Assembly: GCA_017398555.1 (NCBI GenBank)
Contig: JAFQFV010000029.1
Span: forward strand, 18,856 to 82,855
DNA length: 64,000 bases
Source of the DNA: Alistipes sp.
Lineage (GTDB): Bacteria; Bacteroidota; Bacteroidia; Bacteroidales; Rikenellaceae
Direction of reading: 5' to 3'
The first letter of the stretch is position 1; each line of letters starts with the position of its first letter. Below the pieces are notes generated by a model. The model was given only the letters and a program-made list of their open reading frames with translations. It had not been told where the DNA came from and did no database searches. Both the position numbers and the translations under genes were made by a program. Positions 25,361 to 34,676 of this stretch are shown here, one piece after another.

Positions 25361-26236
25361 ATGGATAGGAGAGTCTTGATACTTTACAACGTAAAGGCGG
25401 GTCGCGGTAGGATTCGTCGCAAGATGGATGCTATTGAGAACCTGTTTGTCTCGGCGGGGTGGCAGCCTGTGCCGCAGATGTTGCGCTTTGGTAAAAATCC
25501 GTTTGAGGGGGTTGTGGAGCGCTACGATTTGGTGGTGGTCTGCGGTGGCGACGGAACTATCAACTATGTTGTCAATGCCATGCGCGAGAAGGGGGTGGAC
25601 TATCCTATCGGTATTATCCCTGTCGGCACGGCGAATGACTTTGCCGGTGCTGTGGGTATGCATCGAAACCCTGTCAAGGCGGCACAGCAGATTATCGACG
25701 GCAAGGAGGAACTACTCGATTGCGGCAGGGTTAATGGACTCTACTTTGTCAATATCTTCAGCTTCGGACTCTTTACCACCACCTCGCAACATACCCCTGA
25801 TAATCTAAAACATCATATCGGCAAGGCTGCATACCTTATCGAGGGCTCAAAGGAGCTGCATCACCGCGAGTATATCCCGCTGCATATCGTCTATGACGAT
25901 GGCGAGTTGGATGTTGAGTCTGTGATGACTCTTATCTTCAATGGCGAGACGGCAGGTCGCTTCCCGCTTGCCCGCAATGCCTCGGTGCGTGATGGCAAGC
26001 TCGACTGTGTGCTGATGCGTAAGTGTAAGACCTTTGATGGTGCGTGGTCGGCGATAAAGTATCTGGTAAATGGACAGCAGAATGACAATATTATCCACCT
26101 TCGTACCTCGAAGTTGTCGATAACCTCGCCGCTCTCTCCGCTGACAGATATGGATGGCCAGCCGAGTGCCGAGTTCCCGCTCGAAATAGAGTGTCTGCAA
26201 GGTGCTCTGAGGGTGGTTGTGCCACAGCAAAAATAG
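25361..26236 (+). CDS. YegS/DagK-type lipid kinase
   Basis: This 291-residue protein has the diacylglycerol/sphingosine kinase catalytic domain: ILYNVKAGRG, VVVCGGDGTINYVV (about 58-71) and IIPVGTANDFA (about 87-97). Bacterial members phosphorylate diacylglycerol, ceramide-like lipids or phosphatidylglycerol with ATP at the inner membrane. Bacteroidales make sphingolipids, so a sphingoid substrate is possible but cannot be told from the sequence. It follows apbE by 6 bp and is followed by a promoter and a glycosyltransferase. Confidence 0.88.
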   Translation: MDRRVLILYNVKAGRGRIRRKMDAIENLFVSAGWQPVPQMLRFGKNPFEGVVERYDLVVVCGGDGTINYVVNAMREKGVDYPIGIIPVGTANDFAGAVGMHRNPVKAAQQIIDGKEELLDCGRVNGLYFVNIFSFGLFTTTSQHTPDNLKHHIGKAAYLIEGSKELHHREYIPLHIVYDDGELDVESVMTLIFNGETAGRFPLARNASVRDGKLDCVLMRKCKTFDGAWSAIKYLVNGQQNDNIIHLRTSKLSITSPLSPLTDMDGQPSAEFPLEIECLQGALRVVVPQQK

Positions 26237-26296
26237 GCTTCTGATTTTTCTTGCAAAATATTTTTATATTTTGGGGCATTTAATAGCGAATTTTCG

Positions 26297-26304
26297 TATC
26301 TTTG
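26297..26304 (+). promoter_or_regulatory. -7 promoter element of the GT gene, probably leaderless
   Basis: TATCTTTG ends 6 bp before the ATG at 26311, leaving almost no leader. A TTTG lies 23 bp upstream, slightly long. Confidence 0.45.
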
Positions 26305-26310
26305 TGCCCT

Positions 26311-27471
26311 ATGGAGATATTAGGCAAAATTTTCAATACAATTATAGAGGGATACGGAGTTGCAGGAGTGGTCCTGCTGGTGCTTGTTTTGGTGCTCTTT
26401 ACCATTCAGATAGTGCAGCTCTGTCGTATGTTAATCGTCGCAAAGTTTAAGCAGACCTCGCGTCCGCAGATTCGTCAGATACCACCGCCGGTGTCGGTTA
26501 TCGTTCCGCTCTTTGGCGAGGATGAGGAGTATCTGAAGGGTGATTTGCGAATGTTGCTCAGCCAGAGCTCGCCGAGCTATGAGGTTGTTGTGGTCTATGT
26601 GGGTAAGGAGGATGCCTTCTACGCTACGCTCAAGCATATGCGTAAGTTCTTCCACCACCTCAAAACCACCCAGATTGACTATACACCGCAGTATCCTATC
26701 ACGATGAAACTTGCACTCAATATCGGCATAAAGTCGGCAAGTTATGACCATATCATCATGACCACCCCTGAGACCTGCCCTTCGACTCGCCATTGGGTGG
26801 AGTATATGTCGCGTGGCTTTATGTATGGCGATATTGTGCTGGGCTATTGTAATTGGGAGCAGCGCAAGGGGCTCCAAAATCTATTCTATCGAAAATATCG
26901 ACTCAGTGAGATACGTACATACCTCGCCGAGGCTATTCGTGGGCGTCAGTATGGTGCGAGCCGTAATACTATGGGCTTTACCAAGCAACTCTACTTCGCC
27001 GTCAGGGGCTTTGACCACCTGAATCTTACTGCGGGCGAGGATGATCTGTTTGTGCAGAGCATCGCCACGAAGGATAATGTCAGCGTGCTGCTCACCCCCG
27101 CCTCTCACTGTACCGAGTTGCCTCCTGCAACTTTCAAGATGTGGCTTATCGAGGTATATCGCCAGGGTCAAACCCGTCAATTCTATACTCAAACTGCCCG
27201 CAATGCCGAGAGCTGTGAGTTGCTCTGCCGTGTAGCCTTCTTTATCGCAGCTATAGGTGGCATAGTTACTCTGCCGTTGGAGCTTAAACTCTTTGTGGCG
27301 CTGCTGCTTGTGGTACGCTATGTGGTTATGGGCGTTGTAAACAGAAAGGTTGCCCTTCGAGTTGGCGAGGAGAAGATTGCGGCGTGGGAGCCTGTTTTTG
27401 ACTTTATTGAGCCGTGGGTGCGCTTTATTATCAGAGCTACGCAGCCAAAGCAGATTTATAAATGGAGATAA
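26311..27471 (+). CDS. membrane-associated GT2-type glycosyltransferase
   Basis: The 386-residue protein has an N-terminal membrane span (about 12-40), a GT2-like catalytic domain beginning PPVSVIVPLFGEDEEYL, a weak DXD region near MTTPETCPS, AGEDDLFVQSI (the ED motif) and a QTRQFYTQT segment in the place of the QxxRW of processive enzymes, then C-terminal hydrophobic helices (about 295-345). The product may extend a membrane-linked glycan; the substrate is unknown. The ATG at 26311 was chosen over the TTG at 26302, which lies inside the promoter. Its 3' end overlaps the sigma factor gene by 10 bp. Confidence 0.8.
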   Translation: MEILGKIFNTIIEGYGVAGVVLLVLVLVLFTIQIVQLCRMLIVAKFKQTSRPQIRQIPPPVSVIVPLFGEDEEYLKGDLRMLLSQSSPSYEVVVVYVGKEDAFYATLKHMRKFFHHLKTTQIDYTPQYPITMKLALNIGIKSASYDHIIMTTPETCPSTRHWVEYMSRGFMYGDIVLGYCNWEQRKGLQNLFYRKYRLSEIRTYLAEAIRGRQYGASRNTMGFTKQLYFAVRGFDHLNLTAGEDDLFVQSIATKDNVSVLLTPASHCTELPPATFKMWLIEVYRQGQTRQFYTQTARNAESCELLCRVAFFIAAIGGIVTLPLELKLFVALLLVVRYVVMGVVNRKVALRVGEEKIAAWEPVFDFIEPWVRFIIRATQPKQIYKWR

Positions 27472-28052
27472 GAGATTATGCGCAGATGGATGACCGAGCA
27501 CTCGTTCGGTTGGTGGTAGAGGGCGACAGCCGCGCCTTCGAGCCACTCTTTATGCGCCATAAGGATATCATCTACGCGATGCTCGTTAAGCGTTCGTGCA
27601 ACCCGGATGATGTGGATGATATGCTCCAGGAGGCCTTTATGAAGGCATTTATCAATATCAACCGTTATAATCCCGACTACGATTTCGGTGCGTGGATATG
27701 CACAATCGCCAAGAATACATTTGTCGATTTCAACCGTTCTCGCCGCAGTAAGGCACTCAATCCGGATAACAATCTGCCGCTCGATGGCCGCCATACAAAT
27801 ACGGCACAGGCGACAGCTCCAACACCGGAGGAGAGTATTATCAATGCGCAACAACGCGCACAGATTGAGCGATATATCGCCACACTGCCGGAGGATTATC
27901 GCCGACTCTTCATTATGCGATTTGTCGAGGAGTACACCTATGAGGAGATTGCCGAGACGCTGCAGATGAAGTTGGGAACGGTCAAGACACGAATTTTCCG
28001 CGTCAGAGCTATGATGTGCAAACTTATTACCGAGGGGGAGAAGATAGAGTAA
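27462..28052 (+). CDS. ECF-type RNA polymerase sigma factor
   Basis: The 196-residue protein has region sigma2 (about 20-90: FMRHKDIIYAML, DVDDMLQEAFMKAF, FGAWICTIAKNTFVDFNR) and region sigma4 (about 130-185: LPEDYRRLFIMRFVEEYTYEEIAE and GTVKTRIFRVR). There is no neighbouring anti-sigma or membrane sensor gene. It overlaps the glycosyltransferase upstream by 10 bp and precedes rsmG by 2 bp, so it appears to be expressed as part of a housekeeping run. Its regulon is unknown. Confidence 0.9.
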   Translation: MEIRDYAQMDDRALVRLVVEGDSRAFEPLFMRHKDIIYAMLVKRSCNPDDVDDMLQEAFMKAFININRYNPDYDFGAWICTIAKNTFVDFNRSRRSKALNPDNNLPLDGRHTNTAQATAPTPEESIINAQQRAQIERYIATLPEDYRRLFIMRFVEEYTYEEIAETLQMKLGTVKTRIFRVRAMMCKLITEGEKIE

Positions 28053-28054
28053 CT

Positions 28055-28687
28055 ATGAATGGGGTAGAGCTGATATACAAATACTTCGATGGTCTGAGTG
28101 AGCTGCAAAAAGAGCAGTTCGCAGCGCTATATAGTGTCTATGCCGAGTGGAATGGCAAGATAAATGTCATCTCGCGCAAGGATTTCGACTCTCTCTATCT
28201 CAAACACGTTCTCCACTCGCTTGCCATAGCCAAGGTCTGCACCTTTGCCGATGGAGCGAAGGTGTTGGATGTGGGTTGCGGTGGCGGTTTTCCGAGCGTT
28301 CCGCTGGCAATTCTCTTTCCGAATGTGCACTTTACCTCGGTGGACTCTATCAGAAAGAAGATTACCGTAGTTCAGGGTGTCTGCGAGGCTGTGGGTATCA
28401 AAAACCTCACTGCCGTCAATGACCGCGTGGAGAATATCCCCGAAAAGTTCGACTTTGTCGTATCGCGTGCCGTTACCGATATGGCTACATTTGTGGGCTG
28501 GGTGTGGAAGAAGATTGAGCGTGGCACAGACCACGGAACACTTCCAAATGGTCTGCTCTATTTGAAGGGTGGCGACCTTGATGCCGAGCTTGCACAGACA
28601 AAGATGTCGTGGAGCCGTTACAATATCTCCGACTACTTTGAGGAGGAGTTTTTTGAGACCAAGCAGGTTGTTTATAGCGCAAAATGA
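28055..28687 (+). CDS. rsmG: 16S rRNA (guanine527-N7) methyltransferase
   Basis: From the ATG at 28055 the product is 210 residues, typical for RsmG. Visible are YAEWNGKINVISRKDFDSLYLKH-type opening (parts around 28-48), HSLAIAK, the SAM motif VLDVGCGGGFPSVPLAI, and FDFVVSRAV. It methylates N7 of G527 in the 530 loop of 16S rRNA; loss confers low-level streptomycin resistance in other bacteria. The start was placed after the sigma factor stop. The last codons overlap the phosphoesterase ATG by 4 bp. Confidence 0.93.
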   Translation: MNGVELIYKYFDGLSELQKEQFAALYSVYAEWNGKINVISRKDFDSLYLKHVLHSLAIAKVCTFADGAKVLDVGCGGGFPSVPLAILFPNVHFTSVDSIRKKITVVQGVCEAVGIKNLTAVNDRVENIPEKFDFVVSRAVTDMATFVGWVWKKIERGTDHGTLPNGLLYLKGGDLDAELAQTKMSWSRYNISDYFEEEFFETKQVVYSAK

Positions 28688-30366
28688 TGAGATTTCTGTC
28701 CATACTGCTCCTGCTGCTCAGCTCTGCAGCTACACTCTCTGCCAAGAGTACCATAACTGCTGCAGAGGGGGTTACTGTTGTTGGTAGAGTTACCTGCCAG
28801 AGTGAGCCTGTGGAGGGTGTGATAGTCTCGGATGGTGCGCTGTTTACCAAGACCGACAGCCGAGGCGAGTATCAGTTGCGCTCGCTCAAGTACTATGGCT
28901 CGGTCTTTATCATCACCCCGTCAGGGTATGAGCCTGTGGCGAAAAAGGGCATTCTGCCGCAGTTCTGGGCTCCGCTTAAGGATGAGAAGATGCAGAAGGT
29001 CGAGCAGCACGACTTTGAGCTGCGTAGGGTGGATAATAACCGCCATAGAGTCCTCTTTATCTCGGATTTGCACATCAGCTCGCTCAATGATGATATGTTG
29101 CAGCTTAAGCGTATCGTTATGCCTACGATAAAGAGCGTGGCGGCACAAACCCGTGACACGATACCGACCTATACAATCGCGTTGGGCGATTTGTGCCGAA
29201 ATGATTCGTGGTATTCGCAGGATATCGACCCGTCGGATGTGCTCTCGATACTTACCACAATGCGCTATCCGACAATGCTCTATACCGTTATGGGCGAGAA
29301 TGAGTACGATGGCGCCGTGCCTGCGGGGATTATGACCGACCATATCGCCTCGAAGCTCTATGCACGCAGTTGTGCCCCTCGATTCTACTCGTTCAATATC
29401 GGTCAGGTGCACTATGTGGTGCTCGATAATACCGTTTTTCGCAATGATGCGGGGGATGGTAAGTACCCGACAGAGGTTGTGGGTAAGCGAAACTACGACC
29501 GTCGTGTGAGTGCCGACTGCTTTGCGTGGTTGCGTCGCGATTTGGAGTTTGTGGAGGACAAAAATACCCCGATAGTGGTCTGTATGCACCATAGCGCTAT
29601 CCGTGCGTCAAACAAACGGGAGATTATCAAGGCCTTTACAAAGGAGGAGGATACAGACTCGCTGATAGCTTGCTTTGATGACTTTAACTCGGTGCGTTTT
29701 GTCACCTCGCATGTTCATCGTCGCAGAGTGTCGGCCCCAAAATCGCTGAAAAATATCACGGAGCATACCGTAACATCCCTCTCGGGTAATAATTGGGAGA
29801 GTGCCTATAATGGTTATCCGCACCTCTGCTCAGATGGTAGCCCTGCAGGCTTTGAGATATTCGATTTCGACTCTTGTAAGGTCAGCTGGCGCTTTGTACC
29901 GCTGCAGGGAGATAGTAAGAGAACGTTCCGAGCCTACGATATGAATGGCGTGGCGGAGTACTATCGCACAAATGACGAGGTGAAGAGTATGCTTAAGGCG
30001 AGTGGAGGTAAGCGCATCAACTACGGCGCGGATAGCTTCAAGAACTACGTCTATATCAACTATTGGTGTGATGAGCCGGGCTCTAAGTTGGAGGTCTGGG
30101 AGGCAGATAAGAGCCTCAAACCGCGCCGAATATATCAGGATGACCCGCTCTTTACTATAGCTACGGCGGTTATCCGCCAACGCAATGCCCGCGGACGTAA
30201 GTTGAATTGGTCGCGTAACAATTCACAACACCTCTTCCGCGTTCAGACAGAGTCGGATAGTACGGTTGTGAAGATTAAGACTACCGACCCGTTTGGCAGG
30301 GTCTTTATCGACTCGCTTGTGCGCCCCGTGCCATTTAAGCCTGTGGCGAAGAGGGGTAATTTTTAA
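28684..30366 (+). CDS. secreted calcineurin-like phosphoesterase, three-domain
   Basis: This 560-residue exported protein has a signal peptide (about 1-20), an N-terminal beta-sandwich (about 30-110, GRVTCQSEPVEGVIVSDG), a metallophosphatase core (about 118-360: FISDLHISS, ALGDLCRND, GENEYDGA, CMHHSAI, THVHRR-like SHVHRR) and a C-terminal domain (about 390-550). This arrangement is the Metallophos_N/Metallophos/Metallophos_C set common in Bacteroidetes. Periplasmic or surface phosphate release is likely; the substrate is unknown. It overlaps rsmG by 4 bp and precedes tgt by 24 bp. Confidence 0.85.
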   Translation: MMRFLSILLLLLSSAATLSAKSTITAAEGVTVVGRVTCQSEPVEGVIVSDGALFTKTDSRGEYQLRSLKYYGSVFIITPSGYEPVAKKGILPQFWAPLKDEKMQKVEQHDFELRRVDNNRHRVLFISDLHISSLNDDMLQLKRIVMPTIKSVAAQTRDTIPTYTIALGDLCRNDSWYSQDIDPSDVLSILTTMRYPTMLYTVMGENEYDGAVPAGIMTDHIASKLYARSCAPRFYSFNIGQVHYVVLDNTVFRNDAGDGKYPTEVVGKRNYDRRVSADCFAWLRRDLEFVEDKNTPIVVCMHHSAIRASNKREIIKAFTKEEDTDSLIACFDDFNSVRFVTSHVHRRRVSAPKSLKNITEHTVTSLSGNNWESAYNGYPHLCSDGSPAGFEIFDFDSCKVSWRFVPLQGDSKRTFRAYDMNGVAEYYRTNDEVKSMLKASGGKRINYGADSFKNYVYINYWCDEPGSKLEVWEADKSLKPRRIYQDDPLFTIATAVIRQRNARGRKLNWSRNNSQHLFRVQTESDSTVVKIKTTDPFGRVFIDSLVRPVPFKPVAKRGNF

Positions 30367-30390
30367 TTGGGATTAAACGTAACTTACGAT

Positions 30391-31521
30391 ATGAAGTTTA
30401 CACTACAATATACAGATAGCCAGAGTAAGGCTCGTGCGGCAGAGATTGTGACCGACCACGGCACAATTCAAACCCCTATATTTATGCCCGTAGGTACAGC
30501 TGCGGCGATGAAGGGAATCTTCCACCGAGATCTGAAGAGTGAGGCTAAGGCACAGATTATCCTTGCAAATACATACCACCTCTACCTCCGTCCGGGAATG
30601 AAGATTCTTGAGGAGGCGGGCGGCGTTCACCGCTTCTCTACCTGGGATGGCCCGATGCTGACCGATAGCGGCGGTTTTCAGGTCTTCTCACTTGCCGGTT
30701 GCCGTAAGCTCAAGGAGGAGGGTTGCCACTTCCAGTCGCATATCGACGGCTCTCGCCACCTCTTTACCCCTGAGAGCGTGATTGATACCGAGCGTACGAT
30801 TGGTGCCGATATTATGATGGCCTTTGACGAGTGCCCTCCGGGTGATGCTCCGAAGGATTACGCGGCAAAGTCACTCGCCCTTACCGAGCGTTGGCTCGAC
30901 CGCTGCTTTAATCAGTATCATAAGACCCAGCCTAAATATGGCCACTATCAGTCGCTATTCCCGATTGTGCAGGGCTGTGGTTATGCCGATTTGAGAGAGA
31001 AGGCGGCTCAGAATGTGCTGCAGTACGATGCCGATGGCTACGCCATTGGTGGCCTTGCAGTGGGTGAGCCGACAGAGGTTATGTACTCGATGATTGAGGT
31101 GGTAAATGCCGTTCTGCCGACAGATAAACCGCGCTATCTGATGGGTGTAGGTACGCCGATAAATATCCTTGAGGGTATTGCTCGCGGAGTGGATATGTTC
31201 GACTGCGTTATGCCGACCCGAAATGGTCGAAATGGTCAGCTCTTTACCTCGGAGGGTGTTATCAATATCCGCAACAAGAAGTGGGAGAGTGACTTTTCGC
31301 CTATCGATGCAAACGGAACGACCTTTGTCGATACGCAGTACTCGAAGGCATATCTTCACCACCTTGTAGTCTGTGGCGAGATGTTGGCGGCACAGATTGC
31401 TTCGTTGCATAATATCGGCTTCTATCTGTGGTTGGTTGGTGAGGCTCGCAAGCATATCATTGCCGGCGACTTTACCCCGTGGAAGGAGCAGATGATTGTA
31501 AAACTATCAACCAGATTGTAG
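30391..31521 (+). CDS. tgt: queuine/preQ1 tRNA-guanine transglycosylase
   Basis: The 376-residue enzyme has TPIFMPVGTAAAMKG, the nucleophile-region DSGGFQVFSL (first catalytic Asp), FDECPPGD, GGLAVGEP, and CVMPTRNGRNG (the second catalytic Asp in FDCVMPTR). The expected zinc-site Cys-x-Cys-x2-Cys is not conserved here: around 31240-31390 I see only a Cys in HHLVVCGEM, so the zinc site looks reduced. It exchanges G34 for preQ1 in tRNAs with GUN anticodons. I chose the ATG at 30391 (MKFTLQY) because the upstream in-frame TTG has no family similarity. Confidence 0.9.
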   Translation: MKFTLQYTDSQSKARAAEIVTDHGTIQTPIFMPVGTAAAMKGIFHRDLKSEAKAQIILANTYHLYLRPGMKILEEAGGVHRFSTWDGPMLTDSGGFQVFSLAGCRKLKEEGCHFQSHIDGSRHLFTPESVIDTERTIGADIMMAFDECPPGDAPKDYAAKSLALTERWLDRCFNQYHKTQPKYGHYQSLFPIVQGCGYADLREKAAQNVLQYDADGYAIGGLAVGEPTEVMYSMIEVVNAVLPTDKPRYLMGVGTPINILEGIARGVDMFDCVMPTRNGRNGQLFTSEGVINIRNKKWESDFSPIDANGTTFVDTQYSKAYLHHLVVCGEMLAAQIASLHNIGFYLWLVGEARKHIIAGDFTPWKEQMIVKLSTRL

Positions 31522-31524
31522 CCT

Positions 31525-32649
31525 ATGTTGCCTCAGTATAATAAACGCCCGTCGTGGTTCCCCGGCTTTAAGACCTTGGACAGATATATCATCGGTAAGT
31601 TTGTAGGTACCTACCTATTTGCTATTGCGATGATTATCGTGGTTGTGGTGGTCTTTGACTATGTGGAGAAGATTGATGACTTTACACAGATGCACGCACC
31701 TGTGTCGGCAATTATCTTCGACTACTACTTCAAGTTCGTGCCATTCTTTATCAACCAATTCTCGGCGCTCTTTACCTTTATTGCCGTAATATTCTTCACC
31801 TCAAAGCTCGCCTATCAGACCGAGATTGTGGCAATGCTTTCGGGCGGTATGTCGTTCAAGCGCCTTATGTGGCCATACTTCCTCGGTGCGCTCTTTATTA
31901 CGGTGCTCTCGCTTACGATGAGTCTATGGCTTATCCCTGCTACGCAGAAAGATTGTGTGGCCTTTGAGCAGAAGTATATCGCTCGCCGTGCCCGTGAGCA
32001 GTACGATCGCCATATCTATCGACAGGTTGAGCCCGGAACGTTTGCCTATATCCGAGGCTTTAGCAAGACAACCTCGGTCGCCTCATTCTTTGCCCTTGAG
32101 CAGTATGAGGGTAGCCGTATGGTCGGCTCTTTGGAGGCTTCGGATGTTAAGTTTGACCCGGAGAGCAAACATTGGACTGCACAGCGATATGTCGAGCGTC
32201 GTTTTGATAAGGATGGCGAGGAGAGCTTTTTGCAGAGCCGTAACCTCGATACGGTTATCAACCTCGATGTGGTGGAGCTGGGCCGACTGACCGAGCTGCT
32301 GACGACGATGAATATTGTCGAGCTGAATGACTTTCTGGAGCAACAGAAGCAGAAGGGCTCCGACTCCCTGCGACAGATTGAGGTGGAGCACCATATCCGT
32401 TACGCCTATCCGTTCGGAACATTTATCCTGACACTGATTGGTGTGTCGCTCTCGTCACGTAAGGTGCGTGGAGGAACGGGTCTGCATATCGGTATCGGTA
32501 TAGCGCTCTGCTTCTCGTATATTATGCTCACCCGAGTCTTTGAGGAGTTTGCAAAGGGTGGCAGTATGCCTACACTGCTGGCGGTGTGGTTGCCAAACCT
32601 TATATTCCTTGTAATTGGTATCTATCTCTATCGTAAAGCACCGAAATAG
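31525..32649 (+). CDS. LptF/LptG-type LPS export permease
   Basis: The 374-residue YjgP/YjgQ-family protein has about three N-terminal membrane helices (about 22-130), a periplasmic beta-jellyroll (about 140-270) and three C-terminal helices (about 290-370). The opening TLDRYIIGKFVGTYLFAIAMI is characteristic. With LptB it forms the inner-membrane ABC transporter that extracts LPS towards LptC/LptA. Which of the two homologues it is cannot be settled here. It starts 3 bp after tgt and ends one base before mqnE. Confidence 0.88.
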   Translation: MLPQYNKRPSWFPGFKTLDRYIIGKFVGTYLFAIAMIIVVVVVFDYVEKIDDFTQMHAPVSAIIFDYYFKFVPFFINQFSALFTFIAVIFFTSKLAYQTEIVAMLSGGMSFKRLMWPYFLGALFITVLSLTMSLWLIPATQKDCVAFEQKYIARRAREQYDRHIYRQVEPGTFAYIRGFSKTTSVASFFALEQYEGSRMVGSLEASDVKFDPESKHWTAQRYVERRFDKDGEESFLQSRNLDTVINLDVVELGRLTELLTTMNIVELNDFLEQQKQKGSDSLRQIEVEHHIRYAYPFGTFILTLIGVSLSSRKVRGGTGLHIGIGIALCFSYIMLTRVFEEFAKGGSMPTLLAVWLPNLIFLVIGIYLYRKAPK

Positions 32650-32650
32650 T

Positions 32651-33736
32651 ATGTTGTTGGCTGATATTGTAGAGAAGTGTCGCCATGCCGAGCGAATAAC
32701 TGCCACTGAGGCTCTGACCCTTTGGCAGCAGGCACCGCTGTGGCAACTTGCGGAGCTTGCCCTTGCCGCTAAGCGCAGGGTGAGTGGGGAGAAGGTCTAT
32801 TATAACCGAAATTTCCATCTTGAGCCGACAAATGTCTGCCTCTTTGAGTGTAAGTTCTGCTCGTATCGTCGCCATGCGGGCGAAGAGGGGGCGTGGGACT
32901 ACTCGATGGAGCAGGTGTTGGATATTGTCCGTGGTCGTAAGGATAGCGGCGCTACGGAGATTCATATCGTGGGTGGCGTGCATCCGACACACGACCTCTA
33001 CTACTATGCCGATATGATTCGCCGCGTAAAGCAGATTATGCCCGCTGTGGCAATCAAGGCCTTTACGGCAGTGGAGCTCAACTATATGATTCGTCAGGCA
33101 GGGCTGACTACGGTCGAGGGACTTAAGCTGCTTAAAGATGCCGGTATGGAGTCCATCCCCGGTGGTGGCGCGGAGATATTTGCTCCGGAGATTCGTACAA
33201 AGATTTGCCCACAGAAGGGTAGTGCCGAGGAGTGGCTTACTCTGCATCGTACAGCGCACGGCTTGGGTATAGATAGCAATGCAACGATGCTCTATGGTCA
33301 TATCGAGAGCATTGAGCACCGCATAGACCACCTTATGCGTATCCGCGAGTTGCAGGATGCGACAGGTGGTATAAATGCCTTTATTCCGCTCAAGTTCCGC
33401 AGTGCAAATAACTCTATGTCGGAGCTTGGCGAAACGTCGGTAACGGATGATTTGCGAACCCTTGCAATGAGCCGCCTTGTGCTGGATAATGTGCCACATA
33501 TCAAGGCCTATTGGGTGATGTATGGCAAGGATACGACCGAGCTTGCTTTGGCTTTTGGCGCGGATGATATTGATGGAACGATAGACGATTCGACAAAGAT
33601 ATACTCTATGGCGGGTGCAGAGGATACCCGTCCGACAATGAGTGTTGAGGATATTAAGCGTATCTGCTCTGCAGCGGGCTTTACAGCCGTTGAGCGTGAT
33701 ACACATTATAATGAGATTTATGGCAAAGAAGAGTAA
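32651..33736 (+). CDS. mqnE: aminofutalosine synthase (radical SAM)
   Basis: From the ATG at 32651 the 361-residue product has the CX3CX2C cluster (Cys63, Cys67, Cys70 in NVCLFECKFCSYRR), EIHIVGGVHPTHDL, and PGGGAEIF. These fit MqnE, which joins 3-[(1-carboxyvinyl)oxy]benzoate and SAM in the futalosine menaquinone route; the related MqnC and CofH are less likely because of the GGGAEIF and FIPLKF context. The presence implies futalosine rather than o-succinylbenzoate menaquinone synthesis. No other mqn gene is in the window. It overlaps the PASTA gene by 17 bp. Confidence 0.85.
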   Translation: MLLADIVEKCRHAERITATEALTLWQQAPLWQLAELALAAKRRVSGEKVYYNRNFHLEPTNVCLFECKFCSYRRHAGEEGAWDYSMEQVLDIVRGRKDSGATEIHIVGGVHPTHDLYYYADMIRRVKQIMPAVAIKAFTAVELNYMIRQAGLTTVEGLKLLKDAGMESIPGGGAEIFAPEIRTKICPQKGSAEEWLTLHRTAHGLGIDSNATMLYGHIESIEHRIDHLMRIRELQDATGGINAFIPLKFRSANNSMSELGETSVTDDLRTLAMSRLVLDNVPHIKAYWVMYGKDTTELALAFGADDIDGTIDDSTKIYSMAGAEDTRPTMSVEDIKRICSAAGFTAVERDTHYNEIYGKEE

Positions 33737-34676
33737 TAACAAATCGTGGTTTGCCCGCCTAAAGAGCAGACCGATACTTTGGAACCTTACATTGATAGCA
33801 GTAGTGCTCGTCTCACTGCTTGTGCTCTCTTACATCGCCCTTGCGGTGGGAACTCGTCACGGTATGCGCCGCACGGTGCCTGACTTTACGGGCCTTGGTC
33901 TGAAGGATGCGCAGTACTATGCCGAGCAGAGGGGTCTTAAACTGATTATCAACGACTCGCTCTATGTGCCTGCATATCCGGGCGGTATGGTGCTTGAGCA
34001 GCTGCCAAAGGGAGGTGTTGCTGTCAAGGAGGGTCGAAAGATATATATTACAATCAACTCCTTTGCCCAGAAGAAGCTGCCGATGCCTTACGTTGCCGGT
34101 CGCTCTCTGCGTCAGGCGAAGAATATGCTTGAGAGTGCAGGTTTCGGTATTGAGAAGTTGGAGTATGTTGAGGATATAGCCACAAACTATGTCCTTGCGC
34201 AGTATCTGAACGGTGTGGAGATTACCGAGCAGAGTAATATCAAGATTGAGAAGGGTACGGGTGTGGTGCTGAGGGTCGGCGTCAGCCCTGACCAGAATAT
34301 AACTACCGTGCCACGACTTATCGGTCGAAAGCTCTTCGATGCGAAGGGAAGGCTGTGGGAGCAGGGACTTAATGTCGGTCAGGTGACCTATGACGAGGGT
34401 ATTACTCTGCTCAATGAGGACGATGCCCGCGTATGTCGTCAGAGTGTTATTCAGAGTAGCCAGCTACCGTTGGGCTCAACAGTATCTATCCACCTTACTC
34501 TTGACAAACAGGTTGTTGAGGCTGCGGCTGCCGAGGCGGAGAGGGCTGTGGCGGCGCTACTTAAGCAGCGCGAGCTTGCCGACTCGTTGGCACGTGTTGC
34601 TGCCGACTCACTCCGTATGGTAAATGAGGCGCAGGTAGAGCCACAGCAGACAACAGATGATGAGTTCTTCTTCTAA
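33720..34676 (+). CDS. PASTA-domain membrane protein
   Basis: The 318-residue protein has a basic cytoplasmic tail, one membrane helix (about 17-40) and three PASTA domains outside (about 50-115, 118-185 and 195-270), each starting with a hydrophobic-P-x-hydrophobic motif such as VPDFTGLGL and VPRLIGRKL. There is no kinase domain. PASTA domains bind peptidoglycan fragments or mediate protein contacts; this stand-alone form next to an rluD-like gene is common in Bacteroidetes. The ATG at 33720 was chosen because the longer frame reads through mqnE. Overlaps the next gene by 20 bp. Confidence 0.85.
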   Translation: MAKKSNNKSWFARLKSRPILWNLTLIAVVLVSLLVLSYIALAVGTRHGMRRTVPDFTGLGLKDAQYYAEQRGLKLIINDSLYVPAYPGGMVLEQLPKGGVAVKEGRKIYITINSFAQKKLPMPYVAGRSLRQAKNMLESAGFGIEKLEYVEDIATNYVLAQYLNGVEITEQSNIKIEKGTGVVLRVGVSPDQNITTVPRLIGRKLFDAKGRLWEQGLNVGQVTYDEGITLLNEDDARVCRQSVIQSSQLPLGSTVSIHLTLDKQVVEAAAAEAERAVAALLKQRELADSLARVAADSLRMVNEAQVEPQQTTDDEFFF

